The notes: generated by a model from the letters alone, not told the origin. DNA of 64,000 bases from Flavobacterium sp. N502536 (GCF_025947345.1 NZ_CP110011.1:3410001-3474000); one strand, 5' to 3'. Shown: positions 15,451 to 25,009, numbered from the stretch's first letter. Made by a program: numbers and translations.

Positions 15451-16158
15451 TTAAGCTTCGGCATGATTTTGCAGTAATGTTTTATAAATAAATCCGGCTA
15501 CAATTGCACCCAGAATAGGAGCTACCCAAAACAACCAGACTTGTGACAATGGCTCTCCGCCAACGAAAACAGCCTGAGATAATGATCTTGCAGGATTTAC
15601 AGAAGTATTGGTAATTGGAATACTGATTAAGTGTATTAAAGTCAATGCTAAACCAATGGCAATACCGGCAAATCTTCCGTTGGCAAATTTATCTGTAGCA
15701 CCCAGAATTACCAATAAGAAAAACAGCGTAAGTACAAACTCAGCGATAAAAGCAGATTGCAAAGAATATCCGTCAGGTGAAAATGCTCCAAAACCATTTG
15801 AGGCAAAAGCTCCTGCTTTTGTATTATCAATTGCAAAACCGGCTTTTCCTGATGCAATGGTAAATAAAGTCCCGGCTGCGGCAGCTGCACCAACGCATTG
15901 CGCAACAATGTAAGGGATTAAATCTTTTGCAGGGAATCTGCCACCTGCCCATAAACCAAAGGAAACAGCAGGATTAAAGTGTCCGCCTGAGATATGTCCT
16001 ACAGCATAAGCCATTGTTAGTACTGTTAAACCGAAGGCCAGGGCAACACCAGCAAATCCGATTCCTAAACTAGGAATTCCGGCAGCAAAAATTGCGCTTC
16101 CACAACCTCCAAAAACCAGCCAATAAGTTCCAAAAAATTCTGCAAATAATTTTTTCAT
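15451..16158 (-). CDS. aqpZ: Aquaporin Z (MIP family water channel)
   Basis: A 235-residue six-helix channel with both half-helix motifs, HFNPAVSFG and SVNPARSL, and the bacterial aquaporin start [19 protein letters not shown]. The Arg right after the second NPA and the small residues around it fit a water-selective pore of the AqpZ type rather than a glycerol facilitator. It lies between a DoxX-like gene 29 bases upstream and the GlsB-type gene 32 bases downstream, all in one direction, so the three probably form an operon. Confidence 0.93.
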   Translation of the reverse strand: MKKLFAEFFGTYWLVFGGCGSAIFAAGIPSLGIGFAGVALAFGLTVLTMAYAVGHISGGHFNPAVSFGLWAGGRFPAKDLIPYIVAQCVGAAAAAGTLFTIASGKAGFAIDNTKAGAFASNGFGAFSPDGYSLQSAFIAEFVLTLFFLLVILGATDKFANGRFAGIAIGLALTLIHLISIPITNTSVNPARSLSQAVFVGGEPLSQVWLFWVAPILGAIVAGFIYKTLLQNHAEA

Positions 16159-16187
16159 AATAAATAGTTTTAATTAATAGTTGATTG

Positions 16188-16544
16188 TTAAAAAGTATAT
16201 TGGTATGCCCATAAAATCAAGACAATCTGAATGGGCAAGCGTATAAGCAAAATCCACTTGGGTAAACCAAAACTTGCTTTTTTATTCTGATACATGAAAA
16301 GATTGGCAGGAAATACAGCAATTAAAGTAGCTATAATTCCCCACGCACCAAAATGGGAAGTAGCAGGAATCATCAGAAGTATGCCGAAAAGGATTTCGGC
16401 AATTCCGCTTAAAGTATTTATTAATTTGGGGTTTGAAAAGAATGGAGGAATGATTCGAATGTACATTCCCGGTTTTCTAAAATGATTTAATCCGGCAATA
16501 ATATAAAGCGACGCCATTAAATATAAATGCCAGGGTAAATTCAT
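16188..16544 (-). CDS. DoxX-like small membrane protein
   Basis: A 118-residue protein with four predicted membrane helices. The pattern YIIAGLNHFRKPGMYIRIIPPFFSNPKLINTLSGIAEILFGILL is typical of DoxX-like (DUF4870/DoxX_2-type) proteins. Their substrate is unknown; some DoxX relatives take part in thiol/quinone chemistry. It is the first gene of the likely DoxX-aqpZ-GlsB operon. Confidence 0.8.
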   Translation of the reverse strand: MNLPWHLYLMASLYIIAGLNHFRKPGMYIRIIPPFFSNPKLINTLSGIAEILFGILLMIPATSHFGAWGIIATLIAVFPANLFMYQNKKASFGLPKWILLIRLPIQIVLILWAYQYTF

Positions 16545-16632
16545 GATACAGGATTGTTTCTCACGAATTTATAAAAAAATTAACAATTATTGCATTACAA
16601 AGAGGCTTTTTTTTAGAGCGTTTCTAAATTAG

Positions 16633-17529
16633 CTAGTTTTTGCGTTTGAAATTTACATTCATAATAATAATGGCCAGGATGATTAAAACAATTCCAACCC
16701 ATTGCAATAAGATTACTTCTTCGTCTAATAAAATGTAAGCCATAGTTACAGAAACTGGAAGTTCAAGTGCAGAAACGATACTTCCAAGACCAATTCCGGT
16801 TAATGGAAAACCTAAGTTCATTAACATTGGAGGGATGATGGTTCCGAATAAGGCTAGTATGATTCCCCATTTGGCAAAGATCGCAAGGTTAAAAGGGGTA
16901 ACCTGTGTTACCAATGCAAACGAAAACACGATGATGGCACCTCCAAAAAGCATGTACAAACTACGTTGTGCCGATGAGATTTCGGTTGCAACGCGATTGG
17001 CTGTAAACATGGTTGTCGTAAAAGATACTGCAGCTAACATCCCCCAAACAAGACCTCTCCAGTCTAGTTCGATTTCATTGTGCAAAATATTAGTGGCTAA
17101 AACGGTACCAATAAGAACGATAAATACCGAAAACACTTTTTGTCTCGAAGGTAATTTTTTTTCTAAGATCATTTCAAGTAAAACACCTATCCAAACCGTT
17201 TGCATCAATAAAACGATACCAATCGAAACAGGAATGTATTTTACAGCCAGGTAATAAAACAAACTGGTCATCCCTAAAGAAGTACCTGCAAGCATTAAAC
17301 TGAATATGTTTTTTGGAGTAGCTTTGACTACTTTGTCCTTATGTTTTATCTTCTGAAACGTATTAATCAGCAAGATACCAATGATTCCCAATACAAATTG
17401 AGAGGTAGTTACTTCGGCGGTAGTGTATCCTTCTGTATAGGCCATTTTTACGAAAGTGGCTAACATTCCATAAGTAGTGGCTCCTAATGCTACTAAAAAT
17501 ACTCCTTTTAATACGTTGTTTTGTGACAT
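16633..17529 (-). CDS. EamA family (drug/metabolite) transporter
   Basis: A 298-residue protein with ten membrane helices in two EamA repeats (about residues 10-140 and 155-290). The second repeat ends with the typical SALELPVSVTMAYILLDEEVILLQWVGIVLII. The family exports amino acids or other metabolites; the substrate cannot be told. It is transcribed alone and leftward, 88 bases upstream of the DoxX-like gene. Confidence 0.9.
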   Translation of the reverse strand: MSQNNVLKGVFLVALGATTYGMLATFVKMAYTEGYTTAEVTTSQFVLGIIGILLINTFQKIKHKDKVVKATPKNIFSLMLAGTSLGMTSLFYYLAVKYIPVSIGIVLLMQTVWIGVLLEMILEKKLPSRQKVFSVFIVLIGTVLATNILHNEIELDWRGLVWGMLAAVSFTTTMFTANRVATEISSAQRSLYMLFGGAIIVFSFALVTQVTPFNLAIFAKWGIILALFGTIIPPMLMNLGFPLTGIGLGSIVSALELPVSVTMAYILLDEEVILLQWVGIVLIILAIIIMNVNFKRKN

Positions 17530-17680
17530 TTTAATCTGTTTATTTTAAAAAATTTAAGCCGGCAAAGGTAAGCTATTTTGTTTAGGAATTAATATAAAAT
17601 ATTTATAAACGTTGAGATTGCGTTTATTTGGCTCTTTTCCTGAGGTTTAAAATTGAAGATTTAACATCTTTTGTAAAATA

Positions 17681-17711
17681 AAAAAACCACCAGAAATACA
17701 TCGTGGTGGTT
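17681..17711 (-). terminator. Intrinsic terminator after the first cyclophilin-FKBP gene
   Basis: AACCACCA pairs with TGGTGGTT across an 11-base loop, followed on the minus strand by a long T run. It ends the isomerase cluster and lies 27 bases beyond the stop codon at 17738. Confidence 0.85.
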
Positions 17712-17737
17712 GATTTTAAGTCTGATAAAGTACTTTA

Positions 17738-18880
17738 TTACTTTACAGGCTGTTCTTTATAAGTTTCGATTTCAAAGACCAAAGTTGCGTTTGGCGGAAT
17801 TACTCCTCCGGCACCTTTTTCTCCGTAAGCTAAATTAGAAGGAAGAAAAAATATTGCTTTTTCTCCGTCTGTCATCATGTCTAAAGCTTCAATAAAACCA
17901 GGAATCATTCCGTCTTTTTTACCTACAACAAAAGGGAATGCTTTGTATCCTTTTTGAGCGTCACGGTTGGCATCGTATTTACCATAAGCTTTTGCTACAG
18001 CCGCAATACTGCTGTCAAAAAGATTTCCGTCTTCAAAATATCCGGCATAGTGGAAGTAAATGTTAGAGCCTTCAGCACCTTTAACTCCGGTTCCTTTTTT
18101 AGTAACAACATATTTTAAACCTGAAGCTGTGGTAGTAGCTTTGGCTTTTGTAGCAGCAAAATAAGCTGCTTTTTCAGTGATTACTTTTTGAGATTCTGCT
18201 TTTTTGGCTTCCTGGCCTTTAGCATCCTCAGCAAGTACTTTTACAGCATCGAATTTTTTGGCTGCAGCACCTTTGCGTGTAATCGTAATTTTAGTCATAA
18301 TATCGTCCTGAACAATCTTATTAACATTGTCCATTCCCGAAACTACATGACCAAAAATAGTATGTTTACTGTTTAACCACGGTGTATCTTTATGGGTGAT
18401 GAAAAACTGACTTCCGTTTGTAGCAGGACCTGAATTTGCCATTGCTAAAACTCCGCCTTTTTCAAATTTTAATTCCGGTACAAATTCATCTTTAAAAGCA
18501 TATCCAGGACCTCCTGAACCATTTCCGTCAGGATCTCCACCCTGAATCATGAAATCATTGATTACTCTGTGAAATTTTAATCCATCGTAAAAAGGTTTTC
18601 CTTTAAGTTTTTCAACTTTAACGTTAGGATTAGTTCCTTCTGCCAACGAAATAAAGTTCGCTACGGTTACCGGTGCTTTTACATATTCTAAAGAAAGCAC
18701 GATGTCTCCTTTTGTAGTTGCTATGGTAGCAAAAATACCTTCGCCCGGATTAGCTTTAGGAGCTGCTTTGGCTGCTGTAGCTGTTGTTTTTGGCTTTGGT
18801 TTCGCAGCTGGTTTTTTTGTAGTCTGAGCCTGAATGTTTACTACAGCCAGACAAAATAAAAATAGAAATTTAAACTTCAT
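17738..18880 (-). CDS. Exported cyclophilin-FKBP fusion peptidyl-prolyl isomerase
   Basis: A 380-residue protein with signal peptide (ends IQAQ), a Lys/Ala/Thr/Pro-rich linker, a cyclophilin domain (about residues 48-205; FHRVINDFMIQGGDPDGNG and NGSQFFITHKDTPWL) and an FKBP domain (about 250-378; YFEDGNLFDSS, GMIPGFIEALDMM, YGEKGAGGVIPPNATLVFE). Both are prolyl cis-trans isomerase folds, so this is a bifunctional folding helper in the periplasm. A paralogue of the same design lies immediately upstream at 18923, a tandem duplication. The linker and lack of a lipobox distinguish this copy, which is thus probably soluble. Confidence 0.93.
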   Translation of the reverse strand: MKFKFLFLFCLAVVNIQAQTTKKPAAKPKPKTTATAAKAAPKANPGEGIFATIATTKGDIVLSLEYVKAPVTVANFISLAEGTNPNVKVEKLKGKPFYDGLKFHRVINDFMIQGGDPDGNGSGGPGYAFKDEFVPELKFEKGGVLAMANSGPATNGSQFFITHKDTPWLNSKHTIFGHVVSGMDNVNKIVQDDIMTKITITRKGAAAKKFDAVKVLAEDAKGQEAKKAESQKVITEKAAYFAATKAKATTTASGLKYVVTKKGTGVKGAEGSNIYFHYAGYFEDGNLFDSSIAAVAKAYGKYDANRDAQKGYKAFPFVVGKKDGMIPGFIEALDMMTDGEKAIFFLPSNLAYGEKGAGGVIPPNATLVFEIETYKEQPVK

Positions 18881-18922
18881 GATGTTCCGAATTTAAGTCT
18901 AAGTTGGTTTCTTTTAAATAAA

Positions 18923-19999
18923 CTATTGTGGTTTTTCTAATAATTGAATTTCGAAAATAATATTTGCATTTGGCGGGATTACTCCTCCTGCACCAGTTGC
19001 TCCATATGCCAGGTGTGCCGGAATAAAAAGAACTGCTTTGTCTCCAAATGAAAGTTGTTCAATTCCTTCGATAAAGCCCGGGATCATTCCGTCTTTACGG
19101 CCTGCCTGAAAAGGAATTGGCTGGTATCCGTTTGCTTCAGCTCTCGCAGCGTCAAATTTTCCAAAAGCTTTATTCACTTCTTCTACACTTGAATCAAATA
19201 AAGTTCCGTCTTCCAGAAAACCTGAATAATTAATGTATAATTGAGCTCCCGGAGCTGGTTTTTTACCTGTTCCTTTTTGAGTAATTACATATTCTAAACC
19301 TGAATTGGTTTTGGTTGCTTTAGGTTTTACAGAAGCTAAATACGCTACTTTTTCTTTTTGTACTCCGTTGTATTTGCTTTTTTCTTTAGCAATTTCAGAG
19401 AAATAATCGTGAAATACTTTTACAGCATCAAATTTTTTGGCAGCCTCACCGTTTCTGATGATTTTTACCGAAACAATTTTATCGTCTTGTTTGATCTGAT
19501 TGACAACTTCTTGTCCTTTTTCAACAACATGACCAAAAATAGTATGTTTTCCGTCTAACCATGGAGTTTCAAGGTGAGTGATAAAAAACTGACTGCTGTT
19601 GGTAGCCGGACCATTGTTTGCCATTGCCAAAACACCTGCTTTGTCAAATTTCAAATCGGTGATTTCATCTTTAAATCTATATCCTGCATCTCCCGAACCT
19701 GTTCCTTCAGGATCCCCGGTTTGAATCATAAAATTATCAATAACCCTGTGAAATTTTAATCCGTCATAAAAAGGTTTGCCTTTTAGGTAATCTTTGGTTA
19801 CAAACTCGCTTTTACCTTCGGCTAAGGTTACAAAATTAGCAACAGTAACAGGTGCTTTTTTATAATCTAATTCAACAATAATGTGTCCTTTATTGGTTTC
19901 AATATCGGCATATAAACCATCAGGTAAGTTGCTGTGTTCGTCTTTACAAGAGTATAATGAACTAACGGCAAGTAATACTAGTAGAATACTTTTTTTCAT
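18923..19999 (-). CDS. Lipid-anchored cyclophilin-FKBP fusion peptidyl-prolyl isomerase
   Basis: A 358-residue lipoprotein (LLAVSSLYSC) with a cyclophilin domain (about residues 28-195; FHRVIDNFMIQTGDPEGTG, SSQFFITHLETPWL) and an FKBP domain (about 230-356; FLEDGTLFDSS, GMIPGFIEGIEQL, YGATGAGGVIPPNANIIFE). Same architecture as its downstream neighbour, but lipid-anchored. It lies 16 bases after gldI and 42 bases before the second fusion gene, so three isomerase genes form one transcript. Confidence 0.93.
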   Translation of the reverse strand: MKKSILLVLLAVSSLYSCKDEHSNLPDGLYADIETNKGHIIVELDYKKAPVTVANFVTLAEGKSEFVTKDYLKGKPFYDGLKFHRVIDNFMIQTGDPEGTGSGDAGYRFKDEITDLKFDKAGVLAMANNGPATNSSQFFITHLETPWLDGKHTIFGHVVEKGQEVVNQIKQDDKIVSVKIIRNGEAAKKFDAVKVFHDYFSEIAKEKSKYNGVQKEKVAYLASVKPKATKTNSGLEYVITQKGTGKKPAPGAQLYINYSGFLEDGTLFDSSVEEVNKAFGKFDAARAEANGYQPIPFQAGRKDGMIPGFIEGIEQLSFGDKAVLFIPAHLAYGATGAGGVIPPNANIIFEIQLLEKPQ

Positions 20000-20015
20000 T
20001 TTTTAGCGGTTGTTT

Positions 20016-20657
20016 TTATGGGTTTAATGTATCTTTTTTAGTCTGAGTTACGGGTTTAGGAGCCGTTGTTTTAGGTGTTTGTGTGGCCGTTGTTGCTGGT
20101 GCAGCTGTCGGATCCGGTACAAAATTGCGAAGTGTAACGGTACACATTAAGGATTGATTTGGTCCTATTTTTTTGTTGTCTCCGTGATATCCGTAGGCAA
20201 TATGGGAAGGGAATAAGAAGGTCACCGTTTCATTTTTATGCATCATTTTGATACCATCGCGCAATCCCATCATAATGTCCTGCTTGTCTACATAATACGT
20301 CTGCGGACCAAGATCGGCTTCTGAGTAGATTATTTTACCGTTTATGTCTTTTACTTCCAGATTAAAATAAGCGATGTCACCTTTTTTAGGAGTCTTTAGA
20401 TCGGTTTCGTTTCGTTCGTCATAAAACAGCCAGTATCCTTTTCTGGTGGCATAGTATTTTGTTTTCGGATTGCTTTTGATTATTTTTTTGATAACATCCT
20501 CTTCATTGGCTACTAATTTTTTATTTCGATCGGCCGATTTTTTCATAAAAGTACCTGAAGCCTGAGAAATAGGTCTTCTCGCGTCTTCATGTTGTTTACA
20601 GCTAACCAATAAAACAGCAAAAAGTAGGGCGCAACTGCTTCGTTTTAAGTAGTTCAT
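20016..20657 (-). CDS. gldI: Gliding motility lipoprotein GldI, FKBP-type isomerase
   Basis: A 213-residue lipoprotein (ALLFAVLLVSC) with an FKBP domain (about residues 80-180). The segments DIMMGLRDGIKMMHKNETV and LFPSHIAYGYHGDNKKIG are characteristic of GldI. In Flavobacterium johnsoniae GldI is needed for gliding and chitin use and is linked to type IX secretion. The tail is rich in Ala/Thr/Pro/Lys. The gene sits between nrnA and the cyclophilin-FKBP genes on the same strand; this layout is likely an operon of envelope folding genes. Confidence 0.93.
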   Translation of the reverse strand: MNYLKRSSCALLFAVLLVSCKQHEDARRPISQASGTFMKKSADRNKKLVANEEDVIKKIIKSNPKTKYYATRKGYWLFYDERNETDLKTPKKGDIAYFNLEVKDINGKIIYSEADLGPQTYYVDKQDIMMGLRDGIKMMHKNETVTFLFPSHIAYGYHGDNKKIGPNQSLMCTVTLRNFVPDPTAAPATTATQTPKTTAPKPVTQTKKDTLNP

Positions 20658-20665
20658 AATGTGGG

Positions 20666-21670
20666 TTATATTTTTAGTTTGTTTACTAAATCTTCAAATT
20701 TCTTCAAAGTTTCTTCCATCGAAACCTCTGATTTTCCTCCGGCTGCATTACTATGTCCGCCACCATTAAAATGATCTCTGGCAAACTGATTCACGTCAAA
20801 TCCGCCTTGCGAACGGAAAGAGATCTTGATGATTTTCTCTTCTTTATTTTCGATAAAAATAGCAGTAAAAACAATACCTTTTATACTTAATCCGTAATTA
20901 ACAACACCTTCAGTGTCACCTTTTACATAATTAAAAGCATCCAGCTCGTCCTGAGTAAGCGAAGTGTATGATGTTTTGTGCTCTTCAAGAACTTTCATGT
21001 TTTGCAGCGCACGGCCTAACAATTGCAAACGGCTGTACGAACTATTGTCAAACAATAAAACCGGAATTTGTGTGTTTTCAACCCCTAAATCAATTAGTTC
21101 TGCAATGATGCGATGCGTATTTCCTGTTGTTCCCGGAAAACGAAAAGAACCGGAATCTGTTAGTATTCCTGTGTAAATACAAGTGGCGATGGTTTTGTCT
21201 AAATCGTCTTTTTTACCTAAGAAAGAAATGAAGTTGTAAACCATCTCGCAGGTTGATCCAAAGGAAGTGTCCGAGTACGTATACAGCGCATAATCATCCG
21301 GTTTTTGGTGATGATCGATCATGATAAACGGAGCGCTTAGCTTCGCTAAAGTATGTTCCATTTCACCGGTACGATGAAAAGCATTAAAATCGAGTGTAAA
21401 AATAAGCTCAGCTTCTTCTAATATTCGGGTACAGTTTTCTGTATCTTTTTCAAATATTTTAACCGTTTCAGAACCCGGAAGCCAGGCTAAAAAATCGGGG
21501 AAATCATTAGGAGCAATCACCGTTGGCTGATGATTGTTTTTTAATAAAAAATGGTATAAACCTAAGGTTGAACCCATAGCATCACCATCAGGACCTCTAT
21601 GCGGAATGATAGCGATTTTCTTTGGGGTTGCGAGTAATAATTGTATCGCTTGAATATCTTGTATTTTCAT
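20666..21670 (-). CDS. nrnA: DHH family phosphoesterase, NrnA-type oligoribonuclease/pAp phosphatase
   Basis: A 334-residue cytoplasmic protein with DHH motif IMIDHHQKPDDYA (about residue 114), the RPDGDAMGS-like first metal site HRGPDGDAMGSTLG near the start, and the DHHA1 domain motif FNGGGHSNAAGG near residue 308. NrnA enzymes degrade very short RNAs and dephosphorylate 3'-phosphoadenosine 5'-phosphate, using Mn2+. The stop is 9 bases before the start of gldI, so they are cotranscribed. Whether it also has pAp phosphatase activity cannot be told. Confidence 0.9.
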   Translation of the reverse strand: MKIQDIQAIQLLLATPKKIAIIPHRGPDGDAMGSTLGLYHFLLKNNHQPTVIAPNDFPDFLAWLPGSETVKIFEKDTENCTRILEEAELIFTLDFNAFHRTGEMEHTLAKLSAPFIMIDHHQKPDDYALYTYSDTSFGSTCEMVYNFISFLGKKDDLDKTIATCIYTGILTDSGSFRFPGTTGNTHRIIAELIDLGVENTQIPVLLFDNSSYSRLQLLGRALQNMKVLEEHKTSYTSLTQDELDAFNYVKGDTEGVVNYGLSIKGIVFTAIFIENKEEKIIKISFRSQGGFDVNQFARDHFNGGGHSNAAGGKSEVSMEETLKKFEDLVNKLKI

Positions 21671-21750
21671 AGTGTGCGAATTTACATTTTTTTAATGTAA
21701 TGCTGAAATCATTTTTTTATAAGTTATTTGGGCTGAGTCCAAGGTCTAAA

Positions 21751-21838
21751 GTTCAAATTCCAAATTCCAAATTCCAAATTCCAAGTTTCAAGTTTCAAGT
21801 TTCAAAGTCAAAGATAGAAAGCTTAAAGCTTAAAGCTT
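21751..21838. repeat. Heptanucleotide microsatellites (CAAATTC, CAAGTTT, GCTTAAA)
   Basis: Three short tandem runs of seven-base units follow one another: CAAATTC from 21754, then CAAGTTT, then GCTTAAA from about 21821. They lie between the end of the ClC gene and the start of nrnA, upstream of the nrnA-gldI operon. Runs of seven-base units also lie at 25245 and 53983. Confidence 0.8.
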
Positions 21839-21854
21839 ACAGCCTATAGCGTAA

Positions 21855-23111
21855 TTACAGATTTTCCAGTTCTTTTCGCTGTAGCTTTTGATACAACTTG
21901 TATTTGACTCCTTTGACAATTTGTGATTTGTAAATTCCAACCGAACCGGATGAAAAATAGGCGATGGTGCAGGCGATAGCGATGAAAATTCCAGGTTGGA
22001 TGCCAAAAAGCTCCATCCCCATAATGGTACAGGCAACAGGAGTGTGAGTCGCTCCCGAAAATACAGCAACAAACCCCAGACCAGCTAAGAAAGCAATTGG
22101 CAGTGGAATTACTAAAGACAAAGCACTTCCTAAAGTAGCGCCTACGAAGAACAATGGGGTCACTTCTCCGCCTTTAAAACCTGCGCCCAGAGTGAATCCG
22201 GTGAGGAGAATTTTAAGCAGAAAGTCGTACCACGGATTAGCGTTTGAAAAAGAATCGACAATGACAGGCACACCCAAACCGGAGAATTTTGTTAGTCCGA
22301 AACCTGCGATGGCAAGGGCCAGAACAATTCCTCCAATAAAAGGGCGGAGTGGAGGATATTTGATGTTTTTTGAAAAAAGTGAGCCCCAGAAATGGGTGCT
22401 TCTCGAAAAAAGCAAAGCTGCGAAACCGGATAAAATTCCAATCACAATCACATAGAATAAAGTGGTTGCGCTAATTTCGGGAACAAGCGGAATACTGTAA
22501 TGCGTGTGTTTTACCTGCCAGAATTCGACTGTAAAATAAGCGGCATAAGCGGTTAAAAATGATAAAAGGATGCTCTTAAAATTGATTTTACTGAAATATA
22601 AAACCTCCAACGCGAAAATTGCTCCTGCGAGCGGAGTTCCAAAAACAGAAGCAAAACCGGCACTAATTCCGAGGATGATTAGAATTCTGCGTTCGCCATT
22701 ATCCAGTTTAAAAAGCTTTGTAAACTGATCGGCGATAGCGCCTCCCATTTGTACAGCAGTTCCTTCACGTCCTGCCGAACCTCCAAATAAGTGGGTGAGT
22801 AAGGTTCCTAAAAGTACCAGAGGAGCCATTTTAAACGGAATGACCTTTTTGGGGTTTTCGTATTCTTCGAGCAATAAATTATTGCCTTTTACGACAGATT
22901 CTCCCCAGTAATGGTAACTCAATCCGACTAACAATCCGCCGAAAGGCAAAAGCCAGATCAGCCAGTCGTGCTGAATCCTAAATTGTGTAACCCATTCTAA
23001 AGCAACTAAGAAAAACGCCGAAGCAGATCCGGACAGTATACCTATTAGAACACAAATGAGAATCCATTTGAAAATAGTAAGCAGTGTTTTTTTGAGGTCT
23101 TGAAAAGTCAT
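21855..23111 (-). CDS. ClC family chloride channel/transporter
   Basis: A 418-residue membrane protein with about ten to twelve helices. The ClC signature helices are present: GSAGREGTAVQMGGAIA (the GREGP loop with Thr in place of Pro), GFASVFGTPLAGAIFALEV, and GFTLGAGFKGGEVTPLFFVGA. ClC proteins move chloride or fluoride, as channels or H+ antiporters. The Glu in GREG is the gating position. There is no C-terminal CBS domain. It is transcribed alone. Ion preference and transport mode cannot be decided from motifs here. Confidence 0.9.
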   Translation of the reverse strand: MTFQDLKKTLLTIFKWILICVLIGILSGSASAFFLVALEWVTQFRIQHDWLIWLLPFGGLLVGLSYHYWGESVVKGNNLLLEEYENPKKVIPFKMAPLVLLGTLLTHLFGGSAGREGTAVQMGGAIADQFTKLFKLDNGERRILIILGISAGFASVFGTPLAGAIFALEVLYFSKINFKSILLSFLTAYAAYFTVEFWQVKHTHYSIPLVPEISATTLFYVIVIGILSGFAALLFSRSTHFWGSLFSKNIKYPPLRPFIGGIVLALAIAGFGLTKFSGLGVPVIVDSFSNANPWYDFLLKILLTGFTLGAGFKGGEVTPLFFVGATLGSALSLVIPLPIAFLAGLGFVAVFSGATHTPVACTIMGMELFGIQPGIFIAIACTIAYFSSGSVGIYKSQIVKGVKYKLYQKLQRKELENL

Positions 23112-23123
23112 TAATAAACTTAG

Positions 23124-23241
23124 TTTTTTAGTCCCGAATTCACGAATAAAACGAATTTTGATTTTTTAAATTTAGACAAAAATAATCTTTTTAATTCCTT
23201 AATCTATGGTTAAAAAAAATCGTGAATTCGGGACTAAAAAA
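23124..23241. repeat. Perfect 22-bp inverted repeat between the RidA and ClC genes
   Basis: TTTTTTAGTCCCGAATTCACGA at 23124-23145 is repeated as its exact reverse complement at 23220-23241, with a 74-base AT-rich spacer. The right arm ends one base before the RidA stop codon and the left arm starts 12 bases before the ClC start codon. The pair could form a large hairpin controlling read-through, or mark an old transposon remnant. Confidence 0.8.
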
Positions 23242-23625
23242 TTATTGTACAACAGCCGTGAATTCTATTTCAACTAAATATTCCGGCGCAACCAGTTTGC
23301 TGATTTCATAAAAACCGGTTGTAGGTTTTATATCTTTAAAAAAGGAAGAGTGTGCTCTGGCTACTTCTTCAAAAGTCGAAATATCGGTGGTGAAAATTCG
23401 GGTTCTGATGACATCTTTCATGGCAACATTTAAATCTTCTAAAACTTTTTCAACACGCTCCAGGATGTTATAGGTTTGGGCATAAGCATCATCGGCTTTT
23501 ACTTTTTCACCATCAACAATAGCCACAGTCCCTGAGACTTCAATGATGTTGCCAATTCTTACAGCACGACAATACCCCATTTTGTCCTCCCAAGGCGATC
23601 CTGTTAAGATGTTTTCTCTTTTCAT
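23242..23625 (-). CDS. RidA family (YjgF/YER057c/UK114) enamine/imine deaminase
   Basis: A 127-residue protein close in length to RidA. The motif IRTRIFTTDI holds the conserved Arg used in 2-aminoacrylate hydrolysis, and the C-terminal Glu-containing strand YLVEIEFTAVV fits. RidA proteins remove reactive enamines made by PLP enzymes. The N-terminus GSPWEDKMGYCRAVRIGNIIEVSGT is a little atypical (Cys in the second strand), so it may be a RidA paralogue with different substrate. Single gene. Confidence 0.88.
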   Translation of the reverse strand: MKRENILTGSPWEDKMGYCRAVRIGNIIEVSGTVAIVDGEKVKADDAYAQTYNILERVEKVLEDLNVAMKDVIRTRIFTTDISTFEEVARAHSSFFKDIKPTTGFYEISKLVAPEYLVEIEFTAVVQ

Positions 23626-23790
23626 TTTTTTGTTTTTTTTGAATTTGACTCTTTATTTTTAAGCAAATTCCGGTTCGTTAATAGCATTGCAATTTATGAA
23701 ATATGCCGATGAAAAAGAGCACGATTGAATTGAAATCATTTCGGGATTCCTTCTTTTTTGTGATATTTTCACTAATTAGAAGCTATTTTT

Positions 23791-24096
23791 TTAATCGATT
23801 TGATGCTGCTCGTACAGCCTGAGTTTGTTTTGGGTTGTCGTAAGATTTTGCTGCAGTGCTTCGATTTTGCTGAGTAAGTTTGCAATGACATCAAGCCCTT
23901 CAAGATTAATTTTCAGGTCGTAATGAAGACGTATCATTTTTTCGACTGCCGGTAATTGTTCGGGCTGGAAATATTCATCTTCTTCAAACACTATAATTTC
24001 GATCAAACCATAGTTGTGCAACTCCGTGATGAAGGTATTTTCAATTTCGTGGTACAAACAAAATTGTTTTATCTGGATTAAGTTTCTACTACTCAT
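23791..24096 (-). CDS. cbpM: Chaperone modulator CbpM
   Basis: A 101-residue helical protein of the MerR-like CbpM family: [28 protein letters not shown], then the [27 protein letters not shown] helix, then a coiled-coil tail. CbpM binds the J domain of CbpA and regulates it. Its start overlaps the end of the cbpA-type gene by eight bases, and this gene pair order (cbpA-cbpM) is typical. Confidence 0.88.
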   Translation of the reverse strand: MSSRNLIQIKQFCLYHEIENTFITELHNYGLIEIIVFEEDEYFQPEQLPAVEKMIRLHYDLKINLEGLDVIANLLSKIEALQQNLTTTQNKLRLYEQHQID

Positions 24097-25009
24097 GATT
24101 TCTTAGTTTAGCTAGTTCTTCGAATAATTCTTTTTCTTTTGCAGATAGTTTGGTCGGGATTTTTATGGTGTAGGTAATGTATAAATCGCCAAACTGATTC
24201 TCTTTTTTGTATACAGGAAAACCTTTGCCTTTTAGTTTTACCTTAGTTCCGGGCTGGGTTTCGGCAGGTACTTTTATTTTTACCTTTCCATCAAAAGTGG
24301 TCACAAAAACTTCTCCTCCTAAAATAGCGGTGTACAAATCCAGTTCAACATCGGCGTATAAATTATTGCCTTCGCGTTTGAAATCGGAATTGTTATCAAT
24401 TAAAAAAGTAATGTACAAATCGCCATTTGGCCCGCCATTCGCCCCGGGAGCACCGTGATTTGGAATTTTGATAATCTGTCCGTTTTCGACCCCGGCCGGG
24501 ATAGTGATTCGGATATTTTTTCCATTGACGCTTAAGTTCTGTTTGTGTGTGGTGTAAGCCGCCGCCAGATCTAGCTGTAATTCGGCGTTAAAATCCTGTC
24601 CGCGGTATTTTGCCTGGCTTCTGGAACTTCTTCCTGAGGATCCATACATAGAATGGAAGAAATCAGAGAAGTCACTTTCTGAAAAGTCTCCTCCTCCAAA
24701 ATCAGTGTAACTTTGATTGCCTTGCTGTTGTCTGGAATGTTGCTGCTGATTGGGATCGTAACCGGCTTTTTCGAACTCGTCGGCATGTTTCCAGTCTTTT
24801 CCGTACTTGTCGTATTTTTTACGATTCTCCGGATTGCTTAAAACTTCGTTGGCCTCATTGAGTTCTTTGAATTTCCTTTCCGCTTCTTTGTCATTCGGAT
24901 TCAGATCAGGATGGTATTTTCGCGCCAGTTTCCGGTAAGCTTTTTTGATTTCCGCTTCAGTTGCAGACTTTGTGATTTCTAATACTTTATAATAATCAAT
25001 ATAATCCAT
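24089..25009 (-). CDS. cbpA: DnaJ-class co-chaperone CbpA
   Basis: A 306-residue protein: J domain with HPD at residues 33-35, a Gln/Gly/Ser-rich linker (about 85-140), and the DnaJ C-terminal substrate-binding domain ([21 protein letters not shown] and GLKV-like [11 protein letters not shown]). There is no zinc-finger domain, which sets it apart from DnaJ and places it with CbpA. It stimulates DnaK ATPase and binds unfolded proteins; in E. coli CbpA also binds DNA. It overlaps cbpM by eight bases in one operon. Confidence 0.92.
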   Translation of the reverse strand: MDYIDYYKVLEITKSATEAEIKKAYRKLARKYHPDLNPNDKEAERKFKELNEANEVLSNPENRKKYDKYGKDWKHADEFEKAGYDPNQQQHSRQQQGNQSYTDFGGGDFSESDFSDFFHSMYGSSGRSSRSQAKYRGQDFNAELQLDLAAAYTTHKQNLSVNGKNIRITIPAGVENGQIIKIPNHGAPGANGGPNGDLYITFLIDNNSDFKREGNNLYADVELDLYTAILGGEVFVTTFDGKVKIKVPAETQPGTKVKLKGKGFPVYKKENQFGDLYITYTIKIPTKLSAKEKELFEELAKLRNHE

